The notes under the pieces were generated by a model. That model had not been told where the DNA came from. It made no database searches and saw nothing but the letters and a program-made list of their open reading frames with translations. The translations under genes and the position numbers were made by a program. From contig JAJTBZ010000035.1 of the NCBI GenBank assembly GCA_021286645.1, positions 36,041 to 100,040 of the forward strand: DNA of 64,000 nucleotides. Direction: 5' to 3'. The DNA comes from Ignavibacteria bacterium (GTDB lineage Bacteria > Bacteroidota > Ignavibacteria > Ignavibacteriales > Ignavibacteriaceae). Positions 18,724 through 28,339 of this stretch are shown piece by piece; within the stretch, counting starts at the first letter, position 1; each line of letters opens with the position of its first letter.

Positions 18724-19761
18724 ATGGAAAATGAACAGAACAAACAAGTAAATATCCGCAAAATAGTAATTCCTGCCGTGTTAGGTATATTGCTGTTATT
18801 TGTCGGTTATAAGGTTTGGAATTATCTGCGCCACGAAGAAACTGATAACGCTCAGGTTGAAATGAGGCTTGTTCCCATACTTTCCCGCGTTTCGGGTTAT
18901 GTAGATAAAATTTTGGTTGAAGATTATGCTACTGTCAAAAAGGGCCAGTTATTAATGGTAATCGATACTACCGAATTGCATTTACAGCTCGCTGAAATGG
19001 AAGCCGATTACAACCAGGCCATTGCCGATTTAGCCAATGCACAGGCTTCGTTAACGAATGCCGAGGCTGCCCTTTCCTCTACCCGCGGGCAGGCAGATGT
19101 TACTTCATTACGGAAAGAAAAGGCTACAAACGATTTCACCCGCGATAAAGAACTATTTGAATCGAATGCCATTACAAAAAAACAATTCGATGACAGTAAA
19201 TCGAACTATGATATTACAATAAAACAACTTGAGACCAGTTTTCGTGATGTGAAAGTTGCTGAAACCCGTTTAGGCATTCTGAAATCGCAGGTAAGTAAAG
19301 CACAGGCACAGGTGGATGTAAAAAAGGCTCGTCTGGACCAGCAAAAACTAAAAATATCCTATTGCTATATTTACGCACCATCCGATGGTACTATAGGGAA
19401 ACGAAATGTTGATCAGGGGCAATTTATTCAGCCCGGCGCCCCCGTTTTCACTCAGGTAAACGGACAGGAGCTTTGGGTTGTGGCCAACTTTAAGGAAAGC
19501 CAGATTAAAAACATTCGCGATGGTAAAGAAGTAGATATTGTTGTTGATGGATTTCCGCAATATACCATTAAAGGTAAAGTTACATCAATCTCGGGAGCTA
19601 CAGGGGCAAAATTCTCGTTACTGCCGCCGGATAACGCGACGGGCAATTTTATTAAAGTTACCCAGAGAATTCCCGTGAGAATAGAAATTCTCGAATTGGA
19701 AAAATACCGCTCTATTCTGCGCGCGGGTATGAGTGTTGACGTTACTTTATTGGCGGACTAA
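18724..19761 (+). CDS. emrA: HlyD-family periplasmic adaptor (EmrA-like)
   Basis: The 345-residue protein has one N-terminal membrane helix (about 12-32). A biotinyl-lipoyl half (VSGYVDKILVEDYATVKKGQLLMVID) follows, then a long coiled-coil hairpin of about 115 residues, the second lipoyl half (YIYAPSDGTIGKRNVDQGQFIQPG) and beta-barrel segments. It bridges an inner-membrane transporter and an outer-membrane channel. It is the first gene of a rightward three-gene unit and has a leader of about 240 bases shared with the divergent marR. Confidence 0.9.
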   Translation: MENEQNKQVNIRKIVIPAVLGILLLFVGYKVWNYLRHEETDNAQVEMRLVPILSRVSGYVDKILVEDYATVKKGQLLMVIDTTELHLQLAEMEADYNQAIADLANAQASLTNAEAALSSTRGQADVTSLRKEKATNDFTRDKELFESNAITKKQFDDSKSNYDITIKQLETSFRDVKVAETRLGILKSQVSKAQAQVDVKKARLDQQKLKISYCYIYAPSDGTIGKRNVDQGQFIQPGAPVFTQVNGQELWVVANFKESQIKNIRDGKEVDIVVDGFPQYTIKGKVTSISGATGAKFSLLPPDNATGNFIKVTQRIPVRIEILELEKYRSILRAGMSVDVTLLAD

Positions 19762-19767
19762 AACACC

Positions 19768-21342
19768 ATGTCAGTTACCAGAATTGCAAAAATTGTAATT
19801 GCCATTACTACCATTTCTGCCGCGATTATGGAGCTTATTGATGTATCCATAGTTAATGTTGCGTTGAACCAAATGGCAGGTACACTGGGGGCCTCCATCG
19901 AGGATATTTCCTGGGTTATTACCTCCTATGCTATTGCAAACGTGATTATCATTCCCATGACAGGATTTCTCGCGGGATATTTCGGCAGAAAGACCTATTA
20001 CATGGGCTCCATAGTTGTGTTTACACTGGCTTCCGTAATGTGCGGGCAGTCTACTTCTATTTGGATGTTAGTTTTTTGGCGATTTGTTCAGGGACTCGGT
20101 GGCGGCGGGTTACTCTCAACCTCGCAATCAATCCTCTTCGATGCATTCCCTGTTAAGCAGCGGGGACTCGCGGGCGCTCTATTCGGTATGGGTGTAGTTC
20201 TTGGCCCGACTTTAGGTCCTACAGTAGGCGGTTTAATTATTGATAACTATGCATGGCCATTAATCTTTAACGTTAATGTTCCGTTTGGAATAATAGCCAC
20301 GTATTTAAGTTATCGTTTCATTGAATCAGATACGCCAAAGGCAGAAAAGCCGCATATAGATTGGGTTGGAATCTTTCTTCTAGCTGCCGGAATTGGAGCA
20401 CTACAATATGTACTCGAACGGGGCGAATCAGAGGACTGGCTTGAATCATCGAAAATCGTCTGGTCCGGTCTCGTAGCGTTGATTGGCTTAATCTCATTCA
20501 TCTTTTGGGAATTAAAACAAAAACACCCCGTTGTGAATTTGCGAATACTTAAAGATACAAATCTGGCTTTCACGACAATTTTAACATTTATTGTCGGCTT
20601 TGCCTTATTCACATCGGTATTCGTATTCCCGTTATTGTTACAGCGAATTCTGGGTTATACGGCACTCGCGACCGGTATAACATTGCTGCCCGGCTCATTA
20701 CTGTCACTGGTGGTAATGCCAATTGTGGGCAAACGGCTTCAGGCCGGTACATCTCCCCGCTTCTTTGTAGCTTTTGGATTTGCAATCTTTATGCTATTTG
20801 GCATTCTCATGTCCAGGGCAGATATAAACGTATCGAGTGCATTCTTCGCCATTCCCCTGTTAATTCGCGGTGCCGGCCTGGCAATGCTCATGGTTCCCTT
20901 AACTACATTGGCAGTACAGGGACTGGAGCCAAAGGATATGCCACAGGGTATTGCCCTCAATAACATGATGCGTCAATTAGGCGGGTCCTTCGGTATTGCT
21001 ATTATTAATAATTATGTAGCCCAACGCTATGTAATCCATCGTACCGATCTGGTTGCAAATATTTACCAGGGAAGTGCGCAATTATATGAACGTATGAGCG
21101 TGTTAACCCAGGGGCTTCAGGCAAAATTACCTGTCACCGCTAATGTGCAAAACCAGGTGATGCAGATTTTAGATCTGACAGTAATGAAACAGGCTTACCT
21201 GCGAACATATTTAGATGCATTCCTGTTTTCATCGGCGGTAATACTCGCGGTGTTTCCGATATTATTCTTTACCCGTAAGAAAAAAAATTCGCAGCCATTA
21301 AACCCGGCAGAGGCAGAAGAAATTGCCGGAGCTTCACATTAA
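19768..21342 (+). CDS. emrB: MFS drug efflux transporter, DHA2 family (EmrB-like)
   Basis: The 524-residue protein has 14 predicted membrane helices and the DHA2 signatures: MELIDVSIVNVALNQMAGTLGAS near the start, GYFGRKTYYMGS (motif A), and GVVLGPTLGPTVGG (motif C, antiporter motif). It is the proton-driven pump of a tripartite efflux system exporting hydrophobic toxic compounds. It begins 6 bases after the adaptor gene. Confidence 0.93.
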   Translation: MSVTRIAKIVIAITTISAAIMELIDVSIVNVALNQMAGTLGASIEDISWVITSYAIANVIIIPMTGFLAGYFGRKTYYMGSIVVFTLASVMCGQSTSIWMLVFWRFVQGLGGGGLLSTSQSILFDAFPVKQRGLAGALFGMGVVLGPTLGPTVGGLIIDNYAWPLIFNVNVPFGIIATYLSYRFIESDTPKAEKPHIDWVGIFLLAAGIGALQYVLERGESEDWLESSKIVWSGLVALIGLISFIFWELKQKHPVVNLRILKDTNLAFTTILTFIVGFALFTSVFVFPLLLQRILGYTALATGITLLPGSLLSLVVMPIVGKRLQAGTSPRFFVAFGFAIFMLFGILMSRADINVSSAFFAIPLLIRGAGLAMLMVPLTTLAVQGLEPKDMPQGIALNNMMRQLGGSFGIAIINNYVAQRYVIHRTDLVANIYQGSAQLYERMSVLTQGLQAKLPVTANVQNQVMQILDLTVMKQAYLRTYLDAFLFSSAVILAVFPILFFTRKKKNSQPLNPAEAEEIAGASH

Positions 21343-21352
21343 TAAATTTTGA

Positions 21353-22660
21353 ATGATTATGAAAAAGTTATTTATCCTTACCCTTTTACTGAACTTTGCC
21401 CTGCTGCATGCACAAAACATGCTGCCGGTGCCGGAGCAATTGCAGTCTTTAACAAAAGCAGCTTTACAAAATTTTCCGAAGATGCAGACACTCGATAAAA
21501 TGGTACAATTAAGTACTCTGAAAACAGAAATGAGTTCAGCGGGTTATTTGCCAATTCTGAATCTTGATGCTTCGTATGTTTACCTAAACCCTTTTTCCAG
21601 TGTAAGTATTCCTACAGGTCCAGGCGTAGTTAAGTCAATGCAAATGAATCCTGCGGATAATTATAGTGCAATGGTAAACCTTGTGCAACCGGTAATAGAT
21701 TTTAAGACCACCGCCAATGTTGAACGTGCTAAAAGTGATGAAGCGGTATCTCTTGCTACTCGAGAGAATTACCGTACCCAGCTAGCGTACCAAATTGCGC
21801 AAATATATTATAGCATAATATTCCTAAATAAGAGTATTACCGTTCAACAATTGCAACTTCATTTAGTAAAATCGAATCTGGATTTAATTACAACAAAATT
21901 AAAAAATGGGGATGCACTTACCTACGATTTAGTCACTATGCAGGTACGGTTTACCAACATAGAAAACTATATAACCGAATTACAAACACAATTACGTAAG
22001 CAGTATACCATATTGCAAACTCTCACCGGCATTCAGGATGGAGTTATCAATGATTCTACATTCAGCTCCGCTTACCTTGACGCTGCAAAAGAAAGTGTTC
22101 TGGAAACTGCTTTTACAAACAACACTGATATGATTCTGGCTCAGAACAAAGTAATACTTGCAGAAAAAGATTTAACATTTGCAAAAAAATTATACTTGCC
22201 AACCTTAAGTGTTATAGCCGGAGCCGGATATAAAAACGGATTTGCTCCTGATATATTTTCGGTACAATTTAACTATAATTATGGCGTAGCGATAAACGTG
22301 CCTTTATTCCCTGCTTCCCGGCCCTATTTACAAACAGATTTAGCCGCTACCGGGCTGGAGGCCGCGAAATCAGATTTACAGTTTCAAAAAATTTCAGTCT
22401 CACGTGATGTAAACAACGCGCTGGATGAAGTTGTAAAAAATGAGAAAAAATATATGAGCATGGATACATTATTAAAGCAGGCAAAATTGGCTGTTGAACT
22501 TGCTACTGAACGGTTTCGTGAAGGCGTAATAACAAGTGTTGAATTATTAAGTGCTGAAACCAGTTATCAGGACGCTCAACTAAGTAAATTGCAGACTGAG
22601 TACAGTCTTCTGCTCTCCAAGCTCGAGCTCAATCGTCTCTCCGGAAAACGCTGGTGGTAA
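21353..22660 (+). CDS. TolC-like outer-membrane efflux protein
   Basis: The 435-residue protein starts with a signal peptide (KKLFILTLLLNFALLHAQ). It has two OEP repeats of the TolC family, each with long helices (IAQIYYSIIFLNKSITVQQLQLHLVKSNLDLITTKL and its counterpart LATERFREGVITSVELLSAETSYQDAQLSKLQTEY in shortened form). It provides the outer-membrane channel for the preceding adaptor and pump. The start may be 21353 or the Met at 21359; neither has a strong ribosome-binding site. A terminator follows directly. Confidence 0.9.
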   Translation: MIMKKLFILTLLLNFALLHAQNMLPVPEQLQSLTKAALQNFPKMQTLDKMVQLSTLKTEMSSAGYLPILNLDASYVYLNPFSSVSIPTGPGVVKSMQMNPADNYSAMVNLVQPVIDFKTTANVERAKSDEAVSLATRENYRTQLAYQIAQIYYSIIFLNKSITVQQLQLHLVKSNLDLITTKLKNGDALTYDLVTMQVRFTNIENYITELQTQLRKQYTILQTLTGIQDGVINDSTFSSAYLDAAKESVLETAFTNNTDMILAQNKVILAEKDLTFAKKLYLPTLSVIAGAGYKNGFAPDIFSVQFNYNYGVAINVPLFPASRPYLQTDLAATGLEAAKSDLQFQKISVSRDVNNALDEVVKNEKKYMSMDTLLKQAKLAVELATERFREGVITSVELLSAETSYQDAQLSKLQTEYSLLLSKLELNRLSGKRWW

Positions 22661-22666
22661 TTACTC

Positions 22667-22701
22667 AGCCCCGTGCCTAATTACTATTTAAGCACGGGGC
22701 T
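22667..22701 (+). terminator. Terminator hairpin after the efflux operon
   Basis: AGCCCCGTGC (22667-22676) pairs perfectly with GCACGGGGCT (22692-22701). It lies 6 bases after the stop codon. The T-tail is weak. Confidence 0.65.
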
Positions 22702-22767
22702 ATACTAATTTCCCCTGCCTTTCTCTTCCATGTCTTATTAATATTGACCTTTGCTTTATATTTAATA

Positions 22768-23340
22768 ATGGACTTAAAATATTTTCAACAGGTATTTACA
22801 ACGGATTTCCCTCTGAATAAGGACGGGCTTGATGAATTATATAGCTCATTAACGTACCGTATTTTCCCGAAGAACTCTCTTTTACTTTCGGCAGGAGAAC
22901 GCGAACAGGAATTGCGGTTTATTAATAATGGCTGCATCCGTGAGTATTATATAAAAGATACAGTAGAAGTAAACAGCAATTTTTTTATCACTCCGCAATT
23001 TGTGAATGATTTCACTTCGTTTATCGATGCAGTTCCTTCAAAAAAATATCTCGAGACTCTGCAACAGACAGAGCTATTAACCATCAGTCGGGATGTTTTT
23101 TATAATTTACTTACTCGCTACCAATGCGGCAAAACTTTCATAGATCAGAACTTTAAGATGCTTTTAAGGGAAAAAGAAAATGAAGAGTTCTACCGCTTAA
23201 CTTTCTCTCCTGAAGAAAATTATCTTTCAATAGTCAAACGCAGGCCGGAGTGGTTACAAAATGTTCCCCAATATCATATCGCTTCATATCTGGGGATAAC
23301 GCCCGAATCACTCAGTCGTCTTCGACGAAAATCCAGATAG
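22768..23340 (+). CDS. Crp/Fnr-like regulator of the Bacteroidota type
   Basis: The ATG at 22768 gives 190 residues. The upstream TTG at 22744 is possible but less likely. A cyclic-nucleotide-binding-type beta-roll is visible (YRIFPKNSLLLSAGEREQELRFINNGCIREYY, FFITPQFVNDFTSFID). A C-terminal helix-turn-helix (VPQYHIASYLGITPESLSRLRRK) follows. Such proteins are common single-domain regulators in Bacteroidota; most lack proven cAMP binding. It lies downstream of the efflux operon but has its own spacing, and its targets are not known. Confidence 0.85.
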   Translation: MDLKYFQQVFTTDFPLNKDGLDELYSSLTYRIFPKNSLLLSAGEREQELRFINNGCIREYYIKDTVEVNSNFFITPQFVNDFTSFIDAVPSKKYLETLQQTELLTISRDVFYNLLTRYQCGKTFIDQNFKMLLREKENEEFYRLTFSPEENYLSIVKRRPEWLQNVPQYHIASYLGITPESLSRLRRKSR

Positions 23341-23489
23341 CTCCCCTGTTGACAGGTTATCCTCATTTCTTCATTTCAGTTTCACGTTCACTGCCAAAAA
23401 TTCTATCTGCTATTTCTTGATTTGAATCAATGGATTACTGTTCTACATTTTCTACAATTATACTGCAATTATAATTTTTTGAGGACGAA

Positions 23490-24254
23490 TTGAAAATACA
23501 TCATATCAGAAATGCCACATTTGTTTTTGAAACAAACCGGGCGAAGATACTCGTTGATCCTATGCTTGCTCCGGCGGGCAATGGATTACCATACACATTA
23601 TTTCGGCATCCGGCACATAAAAACCCTTTAGTGCAATTACCCCCAAATACCGATAAAATTCTTGAGAATATTACATTCGCGGTAATCACTCATCTGCATC
23701 CGGATCACCTTGATCAGCATGGCATCGCATTTCTTATTAGCCATAAAATTCCGGTAGTTTGTTGCAAGGCACATGAAAACACTCTGAGAAAAAAAAGGTT
23801 ACATATACTGGCTTCGATTGCATTGAATGAGAGTGTAAACATAATGGAATGGGAAATCACTTCAATACCATGTCAACACGGAACTGGTTTAATCGGTAAG
23901 TTGATGGGAACAGTTTCAGGGTTCTTTTTGCAAAATGCAACTAATGAGTCTATATATATAAGCAGTGACACTATACTCACAAAGGAAATCCGTAACGCCC
24001 TGGAAATACTAAAACCGGGGATAACGGTGATAGCCTGTGGCGGGGCACAATTGGATATAGGTAAAAATATTTTAATGTCTCATTCCGATATACTTGAGAC
24101 GGTTACATTAGCTCCAAATCACGTCTATGCAAATCACATGGAAGCATTGAATCACTGCCCTATAACCCGTTCTGCACTATCTCAATCTCTTGCAAGTCAT
24201 GAACTTCTGGCAAGAGTATGGATTCCTGAAGACGGTGATACGAGAATATTTTAA
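23490..24254 (+). CDS. MBL-fold metal-dependent hydrolase (UlaG-like)
   Basis: The 254-residue protein starts at a TTG supported by a GAGGA ribosome-binding site 5 bases upstream. It has the metallo-beta-lactamase motif THLHPDHLDQH (H68, H70, D72, H73). Further metal ligands are likely at H134 in PCQHGTG, D160 in SSDT, and the late NHME segment. The layout resembles UlaG/YtnP-type lactonases and phosphodiesterases that use two metals. The substrate is unknown. It stands alone, ending in a terminator. Confidence 0.85.
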   Translation: MKIHHIRNATFVFETNRAKILVDPMLAPAGNGLPYTLFRHPAHKNPLVQLPPNTDKILENITFAVITHLHPDHLDQHGIAFLISHKIPVVCCKAHENTLRKKRLHILASIALNESVNIMEWEITSIPCQHGTGLIGKLMGTVSGFFLQNATNESIYISSDTILTKEIRNALEILKPGITVIACGGAQLDIGKNILMSHSDILETVTLAPNHVYANHMEALNHCPITRSALSQSLASHELLARVWIPEDGDTRIF

Positions 24255-24264
24255 TTTCTTATAC

Positions 24265-24297
24265 AAAAGCGTCTTGGCATACTGCCGGGCGCTTTTT
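24265..24297 (+). terminator. Intrinsic terminator after the MBL gene
   Basis: AAAAGCG pairs with CGCTTTT around an inner GGCA/TGCC stem. The run of T ends at 24297. Confidence 0.8.
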
Positions 24298-24682
24298 AGC
24301 CCTCCGCCAGGGTTCCCTCCTTAGCATAGATAGTGCCGCTATTCATATATAATATTACCAACATGCTGAAAACGTCAATCAATTCTATATTCACCCGTTA
24401 GGATTTTTCTATTGGAGTTTATTCTGTTCTTTTCACTATCCATCGAATACACGATAAGATTCCACCCAGTTTAAGCTATGATTTAAAATTGCTAATTACT
24501 ACAATACTGCCCGCTCCCATTATTAAGAGTATAGCTTTAATCGCTAGCCAGTTTCTTCAATAAGGCACTTTATGGCTTCCACATTGTTGCGTTAGGCATA
24601 ATTACCAACTCGAGAAACTCATGCGGTATTTCTACACTGAAACAAGTCAAAGCTTAAATTTTTCTATATCAGCAACACAAAA
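24298..24682. other. Intergenic region upstream of the SQR-like gene
   Basis: No gene-like frame was found in about 385 bases. Composition is AT-rich and no repeat was recognised. It lies upstream of the promoter described at 24683. Confidence 0.4.
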
Positions 24683-24740
24683 TATCTTTGAACCCTTTCT
24701 GAGAACTTAATATCTCATGGATAAAATATTTGAGATATTA
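24683..24740 (+). promoter_or_regulatory. Bacteroidota-type -7 element and 10-bp inverted repeat over the SQR start
   Basis: TATCTTTG at 24683-24690 fits the TAnnTTTG promoter element. Shortly downstream, TAATATCTCA (24708-24717) is perfectly inverted as TGAGATATTA (24731-24740), with 13 bases between. The right arm ends on the A of the ATG start codon. The pair could be an operator just after the transcription start, or an RNA hairpin that hides the start codon. No Shine-Dalgarno is visible. Confidence 0.55.
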
Positions 24741-25906
24741 TGAAAAATATACTTGTTGTTGGCGGTGGTTTCGCCGGTGTTCAAAGTGCAATAGAGTTAG
24801 CTAAAGAGAAAAAATTTTCGGTCACCCTTCTTTCCGATAGAGATTATCTGTTTCTCTACCCAATTTCAATATGGATACCAACAGGTGAGAAAAAATTTAA
24901 AGATGTAGCTTTACCACTTTCTGAGATAAGCAAAGCTCACGGATTTTCCCTTATAAAAGATAAGGTTGAGAGTATTTCTGCTGCAGCAAATACGGTGATA
25001 TGTACACAAAATAGTTATCAGTACGATTATCTGGTTATTGCAACAGGCGCTGCAAAAATTCAACATAAGGGTATGGGGAATACACTTTCAATTTGCGGAA
25101 ATCCCGAAGTATCTCTCGACATAAAGAATAGATTAGATACATTAATTCAAAAAAAGCATGGCAAAATTGCAATCGGGTTTGGTGGCAATCCTAAGGATAA
25201 ATCCGCAGTACGCGGGGGCCCTGCATTCGAGTTAATGTTTAATATACACAATTTATTAAAAAAGAAAGGAATCCGGCAAAACTTCGAGCTTACATTTTTT
25301 GCGCCAATGGAGTCACCAGGTGAAAGAATGGGGCAAAAATCGCTAAGCATGCTCGATGCTCTTTTCAAATCGTATAATATAGGAAAGATGTTTGGTAAAA
25401 AGATTACCGAATTCGCTCCCGGCGCTGTTATATTTGAAGATGGCTCACAATTGGAATCGGATTTGATTCTATTTATACCTGCTTCTACCGGGGCCGATTT
25501 TCTTTCTAATTCCGATATTCCTCTTACCGATTCAGGATTTGTAAAGATAGATGATACCTGTCAGGTATCCGGATCTGCAAATATCTATGCAGTTGGAGAT
25601 GCAGCGGCAATCAAAGGTCCGGCATGGATTGCGAAACAAGGACATATTGCAGAGATAATGGGACGAATAGCAGCTCAGAATATTGTTGCTACAGAGAATG
25701 GTATTTTACGTAAATCAACATATCCGCCGCATCTCAATATTTTATGTATTATGGATACAGGTAATGGCGCTGCTTTTGTTTATAGAGATTCAAAATATGC
25801 CTTTGCCATACCAATGCCTGGTTTGGGGCATTGGCTTAAGCGTGGATGGGGGCAGTATGCGAAGCTTACGAAAAAAGGTCTTTTTCCACGTTTACCAGGG
25901 TTGTAA
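24740..25906 (+). CDS. Sulfide:quinone oxidoreductase-like FAD-dependent protein
   Basis: The 388-residue protein begins with a dinucleotide-binding motif (VVGGGFAGVQSAIEL). A second FAD contact is YAVGDAAAIKGPAW (about 283-296). Candidate redox Cys are C119 (SICGNPEV) and C336 (LNILCIMDTGNGAAFVY); the latter context is typical of SQR, where two Cys carry the persulfide. The C-terminus (PMPGLGHWLKRGWGQYAKLTKKGLFPRLPGL region) is basic and amphipathic, fitting peripheral membrane binding. SQR-family proteins pass electrons from sulfide to quinone. A related NADH-dehydrogenase-like role cannot be excluded. It is followed after 5 bases by a DUF1847 gene. Confidence 0.75.
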   Translation: MKNILVVGGGFAGVQSAIELAKEKKFSVTLLSDRDYLFLYPISIWIPTGEKKFKDVALPLSEISKAHGFSLIKDKVESISAAANTVICTQNSYQYDYLVIATGAAKIQHKGMGNTLSICGNPEVSLDIKNRLDTLIQKKHGKIAIGFGGNPKDKSAVRGGPAFELMFNIHNLLKKKGIRQNFELTFFAPMESPGERMGQKSLSMLDALFKSYNIGKMFGKKITEFAPGAVIFEDGSQLESDLILFIPASTGADFLSNSDIPLTDSGFVKIDDTCQVSGSANIYAVGDAAAIKGPAWIAKQGHIAEIMGRIAAQNIVATENGILRKSTYPPHLNILCIMDTGNGAAFVYRDSKYAFAIPMPGLGHWLKRGWGQYAKLTKKGLFPRLPGL

Positions 25907-25911
25907 GTAAT

Positions 25912-26454
25912 ATGAATTGTACGTCGTGTACTGCAAAATCATGCAGGCAGTCAATAAGTTGTGGTGCAGAGAGATTCGGTAAAGAAACACTGCAAAATAC
26001 ATATCAGGAGGCACCGAATCAGGCTATTGTACAGGCTGCCGCTGATTTGGTTGATAATGGGAAGGCCGGAACACTCTCCCGCTTACAGGAACTTGTTCAA
26101 TTCTGTAAATCGATGAATTACCAAAAAGTAGGGCTTGCTTATTGCTATGGAATGGAAAAAGATGCTATAGCTATTAGAAATTTCTTTAAATCAAATAATA
26201 TTTCAATAACAGCAATATCCTGCACCGTCGGGGGTGTAAACCAAAATGAAATAAACTCTCAAAGTTGTACCGAAAAAGTAAGTTGTAACCCGATTGGGCA
26301 GGCTGAACAACTAAATGCAGAAAATGCAGACTTTGTGATGATCATGGGTATTTGCCTGGGGCATGATATTCTTTTACAGAAAAATCTGAAATGTGATTTT
26401 TCTACGATATTGGTCAAAGATCGGGTTTATCCGAATAAGTTATCGGTAAACTAA
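25912..26454 (+). CDS. DUF1847 Cys-rich putative metal-binding protein
   Basis: The 180-residue protein starts at the ATG at 25912, five bases after the SQR-like stop. Its N-terminus carries MNCTSCTAKSCRQSISC (C3, C6, C11, C17). The rest fits DUF1847 (YQKVGLAYCYGMEKDAIAIRNFF, SCNPIGQAEQLN, MGICLGHDILLQ). DUF1847 proteins are predicted to bind metal through their many Cys, with no proven function. Co-transcription with an SQR-like enzyme suggests sulfide, persulfide or metal handling. Confidence 0.8.
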   Translation: MNCTSCTAKSCRQSISCGAERFGKETLQNTYQEAPNQAIVQAAADLVDNGKAGTLSRLQELVQFCKSMNYQKVGLAYCYGMEKDAIAIRNFFKSNNISITAISCTVGGVNQNEINSQSCTEKVSCNPIGQAEQLNAENADFVMIMGICLGHDILLQKNLKCDFSTILVKDRVYPNKLSVN

Positions 26455-26505
26455 TGTTTTGCCCGAGTAGCTTATGCATCGAAATTTGCACTGTTATCTG
26501 ATTTA

Positions 26506-27144
26506 TCAATCCCGATGTATTCGTGAAAATACTTGCCCGGCAGACATAGCTCCCAAAACCGGGGCTGCCAGATAAATCCATAAACTATGATAGTTACCCG
26601 AGACAACCGCGGGACCGAAAGATCTCGCGGGGTTCATGGATGCCCCGCTAACCGGACCGCCTATAAGAGCTTCTAAAAATATTATCCCGCCAATTATAAG
26701 TCCGGTATGCGATTCTATGCGCCGTGAAGAACTTGCCTGGAGAATAGCGAGCATCAACAAAAATGTAAATAGCAACTCTATTAGAAATGATTGAATTTCC
26801 GGACCAACAGGCTGCGTAGCTCCCAACCCCCTGTTCCCGGGAAAAATTATATGCAACACAAATGCCGCGCTTACCGCGCCAAGTAATTGAGCTAATATAT
26901 AGCTAATAACATTCGTCCCTGATAACCGCTTAAAACGCCAGAATACAATGCTTACAGCCGGATTAAAATGAGCCCCGGAAATTTCTGAAAATAAATAAAT
27001 CAATACCGCAACGGTTAGCCCAAAACTTAATGCAATCCCCTGCTGACTAATGCTGTTTGTGAATGCTTCATGAACAATTATTGCACCTGTACCGCAAAAA
27101 ACAATAAAGAATGCACCGATAAATTCGACAATATATTTTTTCAT
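26506..27144 (-). CDS. Aquaporin / MIP-family channel
   Basis: The 212-residue protein has six membrane helices and both pore motifs: HFNPAVSI and SMNPARSFGPA. The Arg after the second NPA is present. It conducts water or small neutral solutes; the selectivity filter suggests the water-channel (AqpZ-like) group, but this is not certain. Its start overlaps the stop of the CobW-like gene by 4 bases, so the two are coupled. Confidence 0.9.
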   Translation of the reverse strand: MKKYIVEFIGAFFIVFCGTGAIIVHEAFTNSISQQGIALSFGLTVAVLIYLFSEISGAHFNPAVSIVFWRFKRLSGTNVISYILAQLLGAVSAAFVLHIIFPGNRGLGATQPVGPEIQSFLIELLFTFLLMLAILQASSSRRIESHTGLIIGGIIFLEALIGGPVSGASMNPARSFGPAVVSGNYHSLWIYLAAPVLGAMSAGQVFSRIHRD

Positions 27145-28235
27145 TTGGCCTGATCTGTCAATCTATGAGTTGGATTAGGGAAGCCTGGAGTAAAATAACT
27201 TATATTTTGTTCAATTACTCTGATATTGCTTTGTGAATTAAATTCACTAATAGTATCTGCCACAATTAATCGTAATTTCTCCGGCGTTGTTTGTACCCGT
27301 GCATTCATAGCTAAATGCAGCGAACTGGCTTCATGTAACCTGATTCTATTTTCGGTGGTATTATCTGTTATAGTTGTAAAGCTAATCTTTTGCGAGCCAT
27401 CGGGGGTTTTAATCATGAATTTCACATGACCAATCGGCAGATTTAGTTCACGTACTTTCAGTATTATTGAATGAATTATATTATTTGCGGTATTAACAGT
27501 TATCTCATCATCACTCTCAATAACTACCTCTTCATCGAGCCAGGCCAGATGTGCCTCACCCGCCCCGTACTTTGTATAGTCCAACTGAATTGTTTCACGT
27601 TTCGTTTTAACAGATTGCGTTTGGAGTACATTAATCCATTTTTCAATTGACTCTGTATTTAGTGAATTCTGGTAAAGAATTATCTTATAACTTTCCAGCT
27701 TTGCAGTAAACCGCTTCAATTCCATCAACTCTTTCTCAGATAACAGATCACATTTATTAACCACTAATATTTCTGATTCTTCCAGCTGTTTTTGCCAGAT
27801 ATAGTTTGTATCATCATTAAACGGCAACTGAATATCTCTCGCGAACTGTAATAGCATATTGGCATCAACAAAAACCGAATAGGTAATAGCTTCAATATGA
27901 TAATGCGCGTATCGAGTGAGCGGATTGACAACAGTGGCTATCAGATCTGTGCACGAACCTACAGATTCGGCAAAAATATGGGATGGCTTGAAGATGTTAT
28001 ACAAACTGTTAATCTGTTCATCGAGCGCATTGTAATTACAACAAAAACACCCGCCGGTAACCTCACTGTTAGGTATACCTGCCATATCCATAAATTGAGA
28101 ATCAACCAGATATTTTCCCTGATCGTTTGTTATTACGCCAACAGATTGTTTCTGTGAAATAAGTAATTTCGCGGAATTCCGGATAGCCGTGGTCTTACCA
28201 CTACCCAGGAATCCACTGATTATATGGATCTTCAT
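27141..28235 (-). CDS. CobW/COG0523-family GTPase (metal chaperone-like)
   Basis: The 364-residue protein is a G3E GTPase: Walker A ISGFLGSGKT (K14), the metal-binding CxCC motif GGCFCCN (C63, C65, C66), and specificity motif NKCD. Family members deliver or insert Zn, Co or other metals into client proteins. The C-terminal half (GHVKFMIKTPDGSQKISFTTITD) differs from standard CobW_C domains. It lacks the His-rich tail seen in many zinc chaperones. Coupled with an aquaporin downstream and a FadL-like gene upstream, its client is not evident. Confidence 0.85.
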   Translation of the reverse strand: MKIHIISGFLGSGKTTAIRNSAKLLISQKQSVGVITNDQGKYLVDSQFMDMAGIPNSEVTGGCFCCNYNALDEQINSLYNIFKPSHIFAESVGSCTDLIATVVNPLTRYAHYHIEAITYSVFVDANMLLQFARDIQLPFNDDTNYIWQKQLEESEILVVNKCDLLSEKELMELKRFTAKLESYKIILYQNSLNTESIEKWINVLQTQSVKTKRETIQLDYTKYGAGEAHLAWLDEEVVIESDDEITVNTANNIIHSIILKVRELNLPIGHVKFMIKTPDGSQKISFTTITDNTTENRIRLHEASSLHLAMNARVQTTPEKLRLIVADTISEFNSQSNIRVIEQNISYFTPGFPNPTHRLTDQAK

Positions 28236-28303
28236 GTTTTACTCGGATAAGAAATATTTAATTGCAGTATGATGCAGATGAGCGAGGCAGGTTTCAGAAA
28301 AGT

Positions 28304-28330
28304 AGAGAGGCAGGTGAGATACCCGCCTCT
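28304..28330 (-). terminator. Hairpin after the FadL-like gene
   Basis: GAGAGGC pairs with GCCTCTC across an inner GG/CC. On the minus strand a T-rich tract (CTACTTTTCTG) follows. It may end or attenuate transcription from the FadL gene before the CobW gene. Confidence 0.5.
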
Positions 28331-28339
28331 CCGGAAGAA

